The notes under the pieces were generated by a model, which ran no database searches, was not told where the DNA came from, and worked only from the letters and a program-made list of their open reading frames with translations. Shown here piece by piece: positions 9,144 to 17,842 of a DNA stretch of 64,000 nucleotides; position 1 is the first letter of the stretch; each line of letters begins with the position of its first letter. The translations under genes were made by a program, and so were the position numbers. This stretch comes from an uncultured bacterium (GTDB taxonomy: Bacteria; DRYD01), in assembly GCA_937139605.1 (NCBI GenBank), contig CAKZQG010000026.1, forward strand, positions 42,827 to 106,826. The letters run 5' to 3'.

Positions 9144-9406
9144 TTATCCACATACCCATATAAAGTTATCCACATTTATCCCCAAAGTTATCCACATTTT
9201 ATCCACATGTGGATAAATTATATTAATTTTGTGGAAAAATTCCATTTTTTTGTGGATAACTATGTGGAAAAATTGTGGATAACTCCCAAAGGTTAAAAAA
9301 ATTATCCACATATTTTTTAAGTTATCCACATCTTATCCACATACCCCCATCCTTATAAACCCTTGATAATACTAATTCTAAAAAAGTTTTCCACAAATGT
9401 GGATAA
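9144..9406. other. Probable chromosomal replication origin (oriC): DnaA-box cluster
   Basis: Eleven perfect copies of the DnaA box TTATCCACA lie in 263 bp. Plus-strand copies start at 9144, 9166, 9188, 9199, 9302, 9322 and 9333; minus-strand copies (TGTGGATAA) start at 9208, 9251, 9274 and 9398. Spacings of 22, 22, 11, then 23, then 20 and 11 bp place many on one face of the helix. The boxes at 9199 and 9208 join into one 18-bp palindrome. This density is characteristic of bacterial oriC. No dnaA, dnaN or other classic origin neighbour is in the window, which is common outside a few phyla. Genes to the left all point away from it; those to the right are mixed. Confidence 0.85.
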
Positions 9407-9410
9407 ATAT

Positions 9411-9500
9411 ACTACTACTAAATAATATATTTATATAATATTATAGTAGTAAATGAACTACTACTAAAAATAAAAATTTTTCAATTTTAGAAAAAATAAC
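9411..9500. promoter_or_regulatory. Origin unwinding region with DnaA-trio-like triplets
   Basis: Directly right of the last DnaA box (9398-9406) comes ACTACTACTA (9411-9420), then a run of A/T only, an inverted TAGTAGT (9444-9450), a second ACTACTACTA (9457-9466) and more A/T-rich sequence. Repeats of the trinucleotide TAG/CTA next to a DnaA box and an AT-rich tract match the DnaA-trio element that guides DnaA onto single-stranded DNA in the basal unwinding system described for Bacillus. The assignment is from pattern only. Confidence 0.65.
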
Positions 9501-9702
9501 AATTAAGGAGAAAATATAAACACTAATAGGACTTTTTATAACTATATGGGGTTATTAAAGTAATTTAATTTTTTTTGGAAGTTAAATATAAAAACTAAGC
9601 CGGGGTTTAGGAGTTATTTAAATTTTAGATAGTGTATCTAATGTTATGGGTATATGCTCTTTTGTTGTGAGTTTATAGTTTTTTAAATTTAAAAGTGGGT
9701 TT

Positions 9703-9838
9703 ATGGGGGTGGAGCCCATTTTTAGGGGGGGGTTATTTTAACTTCCTAATGGGGTATGGGGCGAAGCCACATTGTTAGGGGGGTTTTAGGGGGTTATTTT
9801 AACCCCCTAATGGGGTATGGGGCGAAGCCCCATTGTTA
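9703..9838. repeat. G-rich hairpin repeats with GCGAAGC loops
   Basis: Two 48-bp direct repeats (9730-9777 and 9791-9838, three differences) each end in a hairpin: ATGGGGCGAAGCCACAT (9756-9772) and the perfect ATGGGGCGAAGCCCCAT (9817-9833). The loop GCGAAGC is known to form an unusually stable DNA and RNA mini-hairpin. A looser copy with arms ATGGG/CCCAT spans 9703-9719. Between them, 9787-9809 forms a perfect 10-bp hairpin with a TTT loop. The second repeat overlaps the stop codon of the Rieske gene, so it may also end that operon. In this AT-rich genome such G-tracts stand out. Confidence 0.7.
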
Positions 9839-10168
9839 AAAAAGTATATAAATTTTATTATTTTCGATTTTAGTTTTAAATATATTAATGGGTGTAACTG
9901 CAGGCATTCTAAGGGCTTTACCTGTTTCTAAATCAAATATTGCTCCATGATGAGAACATTCTATTGTTTTTTTAGATTCATTAATGTTTCCATCTTCTAA
10001 ACTTTTTTCATCATGACTGCATTTATTTTCTATACAGAATATAGCGTTCCCTATTTTTATAATTAATATTTCTAAGTTATCTGCTAGTTTTTTCTTGATT
10101 TTATTAGTATTTTTTAGTTCATCTATAGTTGCTATTTCTATCCAGGTATTGGATGTATTTAAACTCAT
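9836..10168 (-). CDS. Rieske-type [2Fe-2S] ferredoxin
   Basis: A 110-residue protein with the two Rieske ligand boxes: CSH (Cys50, His52) and CSHHG (Cys71, His74), 18 residues apart, followed by a FDLETG loop. It has no transmembrane anchor and about the size of soluble Rieske ferredoxins and NirD-like subunits, which pass electrons to oxygenases or reductases. The start has a strong GGAGGAGGGAG ribosome site. It is last in a three-gene unit behind the pyruvyl-transferase pair, 48 bp after the previous gene, and could be independent. No partner oxygenase or reductase is nearby, so its electron acceptor is unknown. Confidence 0.85.
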   Translation of the reverse strand: MSLNTSNTWIEIATIDELKNTNKIKKKLADNLEILIIKIGNAIFCIENKCSHDEKSLEDGNINESKKTIECSHHGAIFDLETGKALRMPAVTPINIFKTKIENNKIYILF

Positions 10169-10216
10169 TATAATCTCCCTCCTCCTTTATTTTTAATATT
10201 TTTATTTTTAATATTT

Positions 10217-11212
10217 TTATATTAGCATATATTTAATAACGGTTTCAGAGGGTAGGAATTTTTTTAAGTAATTTTCTAATTTTGTTAAGATAATATTATT
10301 TTCTGGCATTCTAAAATATAATGACGGAGTTTCTTCTGTTAAGCTTAATATAAAACTAGTTATAGTATCAAGGTAATTATTTGAATTAGAATTAGATATA
10401 TTTTCTATTCTTAAGATTGAATTAGATTTTAAAATATTATAAAAATTAATGGAATTAAAAGAAAATGGATTAAAATAAAAAGTATTAACTTTAAGATCTG
10501 TATAGTTTATTTCTAGGTAAGCTGTTCTGTTTTGATAGGGTAGGTTATATAGATATTTATCTAAATTAATTTCTAAGTTTTGTTGTTCTATATATTTATA
10601 ATAATTTTCTTGTTGGTTTTTTATTAAACCTATTACTCTTTCTGAGTTGATTGTTTTTATTATATTTTTTAATTTTAAGATATTACCGTCTGATATTATA
10701 AAAGAGTTATTATTAAATTTATAATGAAATAGAGAGTAAATATAGAATGATTCTAAGGAAAGCATTAGGTAGGTAGTATAATTTTCTAAGTATTCATTTA
10801 TAGGCCAAGTAAAATCTGAATTTATCTCAAAAAAAACTATGAACATATTAGTTCTATTTAAATCAATATTTTTTAATATTGTATTTAAGTTTTCAACACT
10901 TTTTAAAATATCTATATTTTCTATTAATATATATTCTTTAATATAGTTTTTTAAGAGTTTTGGAAGATTTTGGCGATAATACGAACTTAAACAATAAAAA
11001 ATAAAAGGATTCCCAAATTGCAACCTTTCTTTTACTATTGATACATATCCAATAACTGTTAAAAATACAAATTTATCTATATCATAAAAAAAACTTTTTT
11101 TTACCCCATCTACTATGTAATAATTAAATTCTTTGTAATTAATGTTTTTATTGATTTTATAATAGCTTAGGTTTTCTAATAAATTTACTTTTATATTAGG
11201 TTTTATTGTCAT
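10217..11212 (-). CDS. Unrecognised protein coupled to CsaB-like gene
   Basis: A 331-residue, mostly soluble-looking protein that I do not recognise. It overlaps the end of the CsaB-like gene by 17 bp, so the two are probably translated together. The N-terminal third contains YYIVDGVKKS (about residues 31-40) and the C-terminal end SLYFRMPENN then ENYLKKFLPSE. The early Asp and the layout faintly recall NurA-domain nucleases, but I see no convincing catalytic set and do not assign it. It has no signal peptide or clear membrane helix and is rich in Asn and Ile, as is the rest of the genome. The coupling suggests a role in, or co-expression with, cell-wall polymer modification. Confidence 0.55.
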   Translation of the reverse strand: MTIKPNIKVNLLENLSYYKINKNINYKEFNYYIVDGVKKSFFYDIDKFVFLTVIGYVSIVKERLQFGNPFIFYCLSSYYRQNLPKLLKNYIKEYILIENIDILKSVENLNTILKNIDLNRTNMFIVFFEINSDFTWPINEYLENYTTYLMLSLESFYIYSLFHYKFNNNSFIISDGNILKLKNIIKTINSERVIGLIKNQQENYYKYIEQQNLEINLDKYLYNLPYQNRTAYLEINYTDLKVNTFYFNPFSFNSINFYNILKSNSILRIENISNSNSNNYLDTITSFILSLTEETPSLYFRMPENNIILTKLENYLKKFLPSETVIKYMLI

Positions 11213-12338
11213 AGCTTGTATTTTTATTGAGGGTTTCTTTTATGAAGTTTATTATTTGGTTATTTAAATTTTCTGCATTTAAATTAATGTATGGTATATT
11301 ATAATCTCTAGATATTCCTTCTATTTTTATAGAATTGGAGATAGCTAAAACTGGGATATTAAAAACCTTTGCTAAAAGTACTCCATGTAATCTATTTGAT
11401 ATTATTATTAAAGATTCTTTTATATATTTTAAAGTAGCTATTATATTTCCATAACCTGGATAATATAAATTAAAGTTTTTGTAGGTTAATAAAATAGAGT
11501 TATATAAATCTTGTTTTTCTTTAAAATTTTCATTAAAATCTTCGTTATTTTCTAAGTAATTAAATATATCACTTAGTTTTTCTAAATCTTGTTCCATAAA
11601 TACAATAATAGATATTTCAAAATCTTTATAATCTTTTATAAGTGATACTATTAGTTTTTTTAGATTAAAAATATTTGGATGCTCTATGATTTTATTGTCT
11701 TTTTTAATATAAGATGGTCTTAGAATAAATAATAATCTCTGTTTTTTTTCATTTGAATATACTTTGTCTTTTATATCAAAAAAAGGGGATAGGACAAAAT
11801 CTTCTCGTTTATAAAATTTATTAACGAAATTTGGATAATTATTTATTAAATATTCATAAGATATACTATCTCTTACAGATATGGAGTATGCCCAATTTAT
11901 TATGTAATTAAATAGATATTTAGATAATTTTGAATTAATTGGTCCAATACTGTTTCTATCTATAATTAAATGTCTTTTATTAAATTTGGATAAAAAACAA
12001 CTGAAAAAGTAATAAAAGAAGCTTTTAAAACTTGTTTCATCTTGAAAAATTCCGCCTCCTCCAAAAACTAATCCATCTGAATACCTAATAGCTTGAGCTA
12101 TTGAGTTTATATCCCATCTATTATATATTGGGATACTTTTAAATTCAAAATCTTTTAGCATTTTTTCTAAATACGGATGTTTATTTGCTATTATTCTAAT
12201 ATCTAATGAATATCCTTTATGATATTCATTTAAAGCAGAAAGTAATAACAAATCATCCCCTAAATTCCCAAAACCATAATATCCAGTTAAAGCTATTGAA
12301 TTCAAATTTTCCGGAAAATTCTTTGGTAATATACTCAT
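11196..12338 (-). CDS. csaB: CsaB-like polysaccharide pyruvyl transferase
   Basis: A 380-residue protein with the family N-terminus ALTGYYGFGNLGDDLLLLS (about 17-35), GLVFGGGGIFQDE near 95, and the C-terminal SNRLHGVLLAKVFNIPVLAIS (about 313-333). CsaB moves a pyruvyl ketal from PEP onto a cell-wall polysaccharide, which in Firmicutes and some other phyla anchors S-layer proteins carrying SLH domains. No SLH protein or other wall-polymer gene is beside it here. It overlaps the unknown gene at 10217-11212. The family includes other pyruvyl transferases (WcaK type), so the substrate is inferred. Confidence 0.82.
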   Translation of the reverse strand: MSILPKNFPENLNSIALTGYYGFGNLGDDLLLLSALNEYHKGYSLDIRIIANKHPYLEKMLKDFEFKSIPIYNRWDINSIAQAIRYSDGLVFGGGGIFQDETSFKSFFYYFFSCFLSKFNKRHLIIDRNSIGPINSKLSKYLFNYIINWAYSISVRDSISYEYLINNYPNFVNKFYKREDFVLSPFFDIKDKVYSNEKKQRLLFILRPSYIKKDNKIIEHPNIFNLKKLIVSLIKDYKDFEISIIVFMEQDLEKLSDIFNYLENNEDFNENFKEKQDLYNSILLTYKNFNLYYPGYGNIIATLKYIKESLIIISNRLHGVLLAKVFNIPVLAISNSIKIEGISRDYNIPYINLNAENLNNQIINFIKETLNKNTSYDNKT

Positions 12339-12463
12339 ATATTATATAATTTTATAAACTTTTTATATTAACCTTTGTTTTTATAAATAGTATTTAATAA
12401 AGGATTAATATTTAAAGGATAGAAAATAAAAAATAGGAAGTTATTTCTAAAGGAGGATAAACT

Positions 12464-12721
12464 ATGTTAAGAATAAGACTATCAAGGTATGGGCATAAAC
12501 ATAACCCGCATTATAAAATAGTAGTAGCAGATGCCAAAAGTCCAAGAGATGGAAAATATATTGAAAAAATAGGATATTATAATCCCAGAATGAATCCAAA
12601 ACTCTTAGAAATAAACTTAGAAAAATTTAAATATTGGGTAGAAAAAGGAGCTCAACCAACTGAAACCGTTAAAAAACTAATCCAACGATATCAAGATAAA
12701 CTACTAAATAAAACTAAATAA
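12464..12721 (+). CDS. rpsP: 30S ribosomal protein S16
   Basis: An 85-residue protein of normal S16 length. It begins MLRIRLSRYGHKHNPHYKIV and contains DAKSPRDGKYIEKIGYYNP, both diagnostic. S16 binds 16S rRNA early in 30S assembly. A textbook AGGAGG site lies 11 bp before the ATG. It is the first gene of a plus-strand run with a KhpA-like gene, trmFO and tsaC. In many bacteria rpsP is followed by khpA, rimM and trmD; here rimM, trmD and rplS are missing. Confidence 0.97.
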   Translation: MLRIRLSRYGHKHNPHYKIVVADAKSPRDGKYIEKIGYYNPRMNPKLLEINLEKFKYWVEKGAQPTETVKKLIQRYQDKLLNKTK

Positions 12722-12881
12722 TTATTTATTTTTTGTTTATACTTTTTATTTTTAATTTCATAAAACTAGATATTGATAATAATTTTTTTATAATAGTATA
12801 GTAAAGTGTAATTTTAGTATCAATTTATCAATTTTAAAATTTAGAATTTTAATTTTTTAAATTATTATTTGGGGGGATATT

Positions 12882-13208
12882 ATGGAAAATAAAACTAATC
12901 CAGTAAATTCTCAAAATCAAAATTATACTAAAAATTCACAAAATTTACAAAATAATGATAATACCCAAAATCCAAGTGCTAAAAATATTTTAGCTTATTT
13001 ATTGTCTAATATTTCATCTAATTATGAAATCATAGAAAATAATACTAATAAAATTATAAAATTAAAGGTTTTATTAAATAAGAATGATTATAATTTTTTA
13101 TTAAAGAATAAGGTGTTGTTAGCGAGTATAAAAACAATTACAATGAGCTATGGCGCTAAATTAAATAAAAAAATCCTAATAGATTTAGTCCTTAAAAAAA
13201 ATAAATAA
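12882..13208 (+). CDS. KhpA-like small protein with a degenerate KH fold
   Basis: A 108-residue protein. The first 35 residues are Asn/Gln-rich and probably disordered. Residues 36-105 follow the size and pattern of KhpA (KH-domain RNA chaperone): an opening helix (AKNILAYLLSNIS), a strand around residues 58-68 (IIKLKVLLNKNDY), a helix (ASIKTITMSYGAKL) and a final strand (KKILIDLVL). It is also in the khpA position, just after rpsP. The GxxG loop that grips RNA in KH domains (usually IGKQG) is absent; the corresponding place reads LLKNKVLL. It may be a divergent KhpA or a KH-fold protein that no longer binds RNA in the usual way. A GGGGGG ribosome site precedes the ATG. Assignment rests on synteny and fold pattern. 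Confidence 0.55.
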   Translation: MENKTNPVNSQNQNYTKNSQNLQNNDNTQNPSAKNILAYLLSNISSNYEIIENNTNKIIKLKVLLNKNDYNFLLKNKVLLASIKTITMSYGAKLNKKILIDLVLKKNK

Positions 13209-13248
13209 AAAATTAAAAAAATAAATAGTTAAAAATTGTTAGTAATTT

Positions 13249-14559
13249 ATGGAAGTAGTAGTAGTTGGTGCAGGGTTAGCTGGTTCTGAAGCAGCATATT
13301 ATTTACTTAAAAAAGGAATTGATGTTATACTTTATGAAATGAAACCTGTTAAATTTTCCCCAGCTCATAAAAACCCTAATTTTGCAGAATTAGTTTGTAG
13401 CAATACTTTTGGTAGTATGGAATTAACTAATGCATCTGGATTACTTAAAAAAGAAATGGAATTACTTGATTCAATTGTAATGAAAGCTGCTAAAGAGTCT
13501 TATGTACCTGCTGGTAAAGCCTTAGCTGTTGATAGAAACCTGTTTTCTAAAATTATTACTGATACCTTGAAATCTTTTAAAAATTTAAAAGTAATAAATG
13601 AAGAATTTTATAATATAGAGGAGTTTGTAAATAATAAAAAACCAATAATAATAGCTACAGGACCATTAACATCTGAAAAGTTATTCCAAAATCTTAAAAA
13701 AATAATAAAAAAAGATTATCTATATTTTTTTGATGCTATTTCCCCTATAGTTGATGCTAATAGTATAGATTATACTAAAGGTTTTTGGGGAGCTCGATAT
13801 CAACCAGATTCTAATGACTACTTTAATTGTACCCTCTCTAAAGAAGAATATGATTTATTTTATAATGAATTGATTAAGGCTCAAACAGTTGAGTTTAAAG
13901 AATTTGAAAAAGATATATACTTTGAAGGTTGCTTACCTATTGAAGAAATGGCTAAAAGAGGATATAAAACTTTACTTTATGGTCCAATGAAACCTGTTGG
14001 ATTAAAAAATAATAATATAAAACCATATGCAGTCGTTCAACTGAGAAAAGAAAATAAAGAAGGAACAATGTTATCTTTAGTTGGATTTCAAACTAAAATG
14101 AAGTATCCAGAACAAGATAGGGTTTTTAGATTAATCCCTGCTTTAAAAAATGCAGAATTCCTAAGGTATGGTTCTATTCATAAGAATATTTTTATTCAAT
14201 CTAATTATGTTTTAAGTAAATATTTAAATTTAAGGGGATATGATAATATATTTTTAGCGGGACAATTAATAGGGGTAGAAGGGTATTTAATATCTGCAGC
14301 TACAGGGATAGTCGCCGCTATTAACGCATTTAATTTTATTAATAATAAAAAATTTATTGAATTCCCTACAAATACAATTATTGGAGCAATTATTAACTAT
14401 ATTACTACTAAAGAAGGAGAACTCCAACCCATTAACCCTGTTTGGAATATCATCCCAGATTATAATAACATTCAAAACTTACCAAAAGAACAAAAAAGAA
14501 CAATAATAGCTAATAAATCATTGGAATCAATTAAAAATGATTTACTAAAATATATATAA
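13249..14559 (+). CDS. trmFO: TrmFO, folate-dependent tRNA uracil-54 methyltransferase
   Basis: A 436-residue flavoprotein, normal for the family. It has an N-terminal dinucleotide-binding loop GAGLAGSEAA (7-16), the AELVCSNTFGS box with Cys50, a second conserved cysteine in FEGCLPIEEMA (about 222-232) and the C-terminal GVEGYLISAATGIVAA FAD region. It uses methylenetetrahydrofolate and FADH2 to make 5-methyluridine at position 54 of tRNA. It follows the KhpA-like gene by 40 bp with no strong ribosome site, and tsaC follows 16 bp later, so this small unit gathers translation and tRNA-modification genes. Confidence 0.95.
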   Translation: MEVVVVGAGLAGSEAAYYLLKKGIDVILYEMKPVKFSPAHKNPNFAELVCSNTFGSMELTNASGLLKKEMELLDSIVMKAAKESYVPAGKALAVDRNLFSKIITDTLKSFKNLKVINEEFYNIEEFVNNKKPIIIATGPLTSEKLFQNLKKIIKKDYLYFFDAISPIVDANSIDYTKGFWGARYQPDSNDYFNCTLSKEEYDLFYNELIKAQTVEFKEFEKDIYFEGCLPIEEMAKRGYKTLLYGPMKPVGLKNNNIKPYAVVQLRKENKEGTMLSLVGFQTKMKYPEQDRVFRLIPALKNAEFLRYGSIHKNIFIQSNYVLSKYLNLRGYDNIFLAGQLIGVEGYLISAATGIVAAINAFNFINNKKFIEFPTNTIIGAIINYITTKEGELQPINPVWNIIPDYNNIQNLPKEQKRTIIANKSLESIKNDLLKYI

Positions 14560-14575
14560 TAGATATTTTTTATTT

Positions 14576-15613
14576 ATGGCATTATATTTAAATGGATTTA
14601 AAGAAGAAAATATAATATTAGCTTCAAAGTATATAAGGGATGGTAAGTTAGTTGCGTTTCCTACCGAAACTGTTTATGGGTTAGGTGCTAATGCTTTAGA
14701 CAAAATTGCTGTTGCTAAGATATTTGAAGTTAAAAATAGACCTAATTTTGATCCCCTAATAGTTCATATATCTAATAAAGAAGATATTTATAAGTATGTG
14801 GAATCTGTTAATGATGATGTATATAAATTAATTCAAGTTTTCTGGCCAGGACCTTTAACTTTAGTTTTAAAAAAGAAAAACATTATCCCTGATATAGTTA
14901 CTGCAGGTTTAGATACTGTAGCAATAAGGATGCCAAGTAATCCTATTGCTTTAAAATTAATAAAATATAGTGAATTACCTATAGCTGCGCCGAGTGCTAA
15001 TCCATTTAATTATTTATCCCCCACTACTGCTAATGCAGTACTTGAATCAATCGGTGATAAAATAGATGTAATTTTAGATGGTGGGAAAACTCAATTCGGA
15101 TTAGAATCTACTATTATAACAATTAATGAAGAAAATCAAATAATATTACTTCGACCTGGCGCCTTAGAAATCGAAAAAATTGAGAAACTACTTAATAAAA
15201 AAGTTATGCTCTATTCTAATGATAAAATCCTAAGTCCTGGCCAAACTAAACACCATTATCAACCTCATAAAAAACTTTTTATCATTAAAAACTACAAACA
15301 ATCTAATGCTAATAAACTAATAAAAAAAATTGAGAAACAATTTGATATAAATAAAATTTATTTTCTCCTAACCTTTAAAAACATAGAATTAGAACAATAT
15401 AAGGATATCCATAAACTGAATTTTACTATAGATTACTTATCTAAGGATGATAATTATTATGAGATAGCGTCTAATTTATTTGAAAAATTATATATAGCAG
15501 ATAAAAGTGATAAAGAAATAATTTTGGTAAATGAAGTAGCTAAGGAATCCTTAGGGTTAGCTATAATGAATAGATTAGAAAAAGCAGCAACTGATTACAT
15601 ATTTTTAGATTAA
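14576..15613 (+). CDS. tsaC: L-threonylcarbamoyladenylate synthase (Sua5/TsaC)
   Basis: A 345-residue protein with an N-terminal YrdC domain: AFPTETVYGLGANAL, KIFEVKNRPNFDPL, WPGPLTLVLKK, AIRMPSNPIA and AAPSANPFNYLSPT. A C-terminal Sua5 extension begins after SPGQTKHHYQPHK (about 219-232), so it is the long Sua5 form rather than short TsaC. The enzyme makes threonylcarbamoyl-AMP from threonine, bicarbonate and ATP, the first step of the t6A37 tRNA modification. The partner TsaB is encoded at 48511-49230. It begins 16 bp after trmFO. Confidence 0.94.
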   Translation: MALYLNGFKEENIILASKYIRDGKLVAFPTETVYGLGANALDKIAVAKIFEVKNRPNFDPLIVHISNKEDIYKYVESVNDDVYKLIQVFWPGPLTLVLKKKNIIPDIVTAGLDTVAIRMPSNPIALKLIKYSELPIAAPSANPFNYLSPTTANAVLESIGDKIDVILDGGKTQFGLESTIITINEENQIILLRPGALEIEKIEKLLNKKVMLYSNDKILSPGQTKHHYQPHKKLFIIKNYKQSNANKLIKKIEKQFDINKIYFLLTFKNIELEQYKDIHKLNFTIDYLSKDDNYYEIASNLFEKLYIADKSDKEIILVNEVAKESLGLAIMNRLEKAATDYIFLD

Positions 15614-15643
15614 TTTTTATTTTTTATATAAATAAGTTTTTAA

Positions 15644-17797
15644 TTAACTAACTAAATTAGATAAGAGATATATTAATTGGTTTAAAGGCATTGGTTTAGC
15701 AAAAAGGAAACCCTGTACATAATCACAATTAATTGATTTTAGGAATTCCAATTGTTTTAAAGTTTCTACTCCTTCCCCTAAAACTTTTAATCCCAAAGAA
15801 TGTGAAATATCTACTATTATTTTTATTAATTGCTCATCTTTATAATTTATCCCTATATTTTTAATAAATGATCTATCTATTTTTACTATATTAACATTTA
15901 GATTAACTAAATAACTTAAAGAAGAGTATCCGCTACCAAAGTCATCTATGCAAATTAAAACCCCTTTGCTATTTAATTCTGATAAAATCTCATTGTACTT
16001 TTCAAAGTTCTTTATTAATAGATTCTCAGTTATTTCAATGGCAATATTATTAAAATTAAAATTATAAGAATTAACTATATTAAGTAAGTCTTCTTTAAAA
16101 TAAGGATTTTCAAATTCCTTAGGTGATATATTAAAAAATATCCTAAAATTATTATTACTAAAAATTTCTTTTATTTTGATAAAATCATTTATCCCGTTTT
16201 TTAATACGATTTTCCCTATTTCAATTATTAAATTAGTTTCTTCAGCTAATGGGATAAAATCTAAAGGTGGAATAAATTTATTATCTTTATCTATCCATCT
16301 AATTAAAGATTCAAAACCTACTACTGAATCAAACGGAATATTTATTAAATCTTTAGTAATATCTAATTCATTAATATTAATTTTATTTAAATTAATAATT
16401 GGCTGGTAATAATTAATAAACTCATTATTTTTAATAGCTTCGTTTATTTTTTTTAACATTGATAATCGTTTTTCTAATTTATTGGTTATTTCTTGGGAAT
16501 AGAAACTAAAGGTGTTTTTACCTAATTCTTTGGATTTATACAGCGCCATATCTGCAAATTTTATAAGTTCATCTAATTTTGTACTATCATCAGGATAAAT
16601 GGATATCCCCATACTAAATGACACTTTTATAATATCTATCCCTAATTTATTTTTTATATAGCTTGGGATAGTTTCTATAGCTTTATTTAATTTATTTATT
16701 ATTATATTTATATCTTCCAATTTAGCTATATCATCTAATATTATAATGAACTCATCTCCACCTATTCTTCCAACAATATCACCTGGCCTTAAGGAATACT
16801 TTATACTCTCTGCTATTGCCAATAATACATTATCTCCAACTTCATGCCCATAACTATCATTTATATCTTTGAAGTTATCTACATCTAAAAAAATAATAGC
16901 TACTTTTCTGTTGTGTCTGCTCGCTTGGATTAATAGCTGATGTAACTGCTCAAAAAGATATTTCCTATTAGGTAATCCCGTTAGTACATCATGTAATGCC
17001 AAAAACCTTAATTTCTCTTCATTTTCTTTCTTATTCGTTATATCATCTATAACTATTAAAACTTGATTATTATCAACTTTTGAGAAAGCAAATACAAAAT
17101 ATTTGGTTTTATTTAATATATTTAATTTTAACTCCAATTCTTCTATAGTTCCTAATTGCTTAGTTCTATCAATAAAGTAAAAAATCTTATTAAGTATTTC
17201 TTGTGGAAAAATCTCTTTTAAAGATTTATTGACTTCTACACCTAAGTATGAACAAATTTCTTTTTCTGTTATTGCCGTAGGTTTATATTCTATTATTTTA
17301 TAATTATTAGTATCAATTAATAAGATCCCTTGGGGAATTGATTGATATATATTGTTTATAAGCTTAGTACATTCTAATATTTTTTCTTCTTGTTCTTTTT
17401 CTTCAGTTATGTTAAATAGTAAAGAAAATATATATTCATTATAGTATGTGTTATAGTCCCTTACCCATAAATATTTACCGTTTTTATGACGTATTCTGTA
17501 AGTTAAAATATTATTTAAATTTAATATATTTGAAGTTCTATATTCTTCTATAATTTTTGCTCTATCATTAATATGGATATTTCTTATAAACCAGTTGGTA
17601 TCTTCTAATACTTCTTGTGGAGTATACCCCAAAATATCTTCTACTTTATTAGATATAGATATTACTTTGTAAGTATCTTTTTCAAATTGTATGAAAACAG
17701 CATTTATTGAACTTATAAAACAAACTAAATTTTTATATAAAACATTTTCTTCTTTAGGAAAAATGCATTTATCTATAATATTTTCATTATTATCCAT
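15644..17797 (-). CDS. PAS-PAS-GGDEF-EAL cyclic-di-GMP signalling protein
   Basis: A 717-residue protein. A PAS domain spans about 20-130 (VEDILGYTPQEVLED, RHKNGKYLWVRDYNTYY) and a second PAS-like region about 145-250. The GGDEF domain covers about 255-420 with DVLTGLPNRKYLF and an intact RIGGDEFI active site. The EAL domain covers about 440-715 with FESLIRW (ESL in place of EAL, catalytic Glu kept), NISPKEF, EITENLL, CIDDFGSGYSSLSYL and KIDRSFI. Both a diguanylate cyclase and a c-di-GMP phosphodiesterase activity are possible. No membrane segment or signal peptide is seen, so it should sense a cytoplasmic signal through PAS. It stands alone between tsaC (convergent) and the hoxU-like gene. 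Confidence 0.92.
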   Translation of the reverse strand: MDNNENIIDKCIFPKEENVLYKNLVCFISSINAVFIQFEKDTYKVISISNKVEDILGYTPQEVLEDTNWFIRNIHINDRAKIIEEYRTSNILNLNNILTYRIRHKNGKYLWVRDYNTYYNEYIFSLLFNITEEKEQEEKILECTKLINNIYQSIPQGILLIDTNNYKIIEYKPTAITEKEICSYLGVEVNKSLKEIFPQEILNKIFYFIDRTKQLGTIEELELKLNILNKTKYFVFAFSKVDNNQVLIVIDDITNKKENEEKLRFLALHDVLTGLPNRKYLFEQLHQLLIQASRHNRKVAIIFLDVDNFKDINDSYGHEVGDNVLLAIAESIKYSLRPGDIVGRIGGDEFIIILDDIAKLEDINIIINKLNKAIETIPSYIKNKLGIDIIKVSFSMGISIYPDDSTKLDELIKFADMALYKSKELGKNTFSFYSQEITNKLEKRLSMLKKINEAIKNNEFINYYQPIINLNKININELDITKDLINIPFDSVVGFESLIRWIDKDNKFIPPLDFIPLAEETNLIIEIGKIVLKNGINDFIKIKEIFSNNNFRIFFNISPKEFENPYFKEDLLNIVNSYNFNFNNIAIEITENLLIKNFEKYNEILSELNSKGVLICIDDFGSGYSSLSYLVNLNVNIVKIDRSFIKNIGINYKDEQLIKIIVDISHSLGLKVLGEGVETLKQLEFLKSINCDYVQGFLFAKPMPLNQLIYLLSNLVS

Positions 17798-17842
17798 AAT
17801 AAAAATCCTTTTATTGAATTAATTATTTATTAAGTTAAAAAA

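Noticed and set aside
9066..9329. Short frames across the DnaA boxes on both strands
   Set aside because: They are translations of the TTATCCACA repeats and T-tracts, with no ribosome site or family.
15644..17797. Inactive EAL domain because of ESL
   Set aside because: The catalytic Glu, the DDFGSGYSS metal motif and the following Lys are all present; ESL is a tolerated variant.
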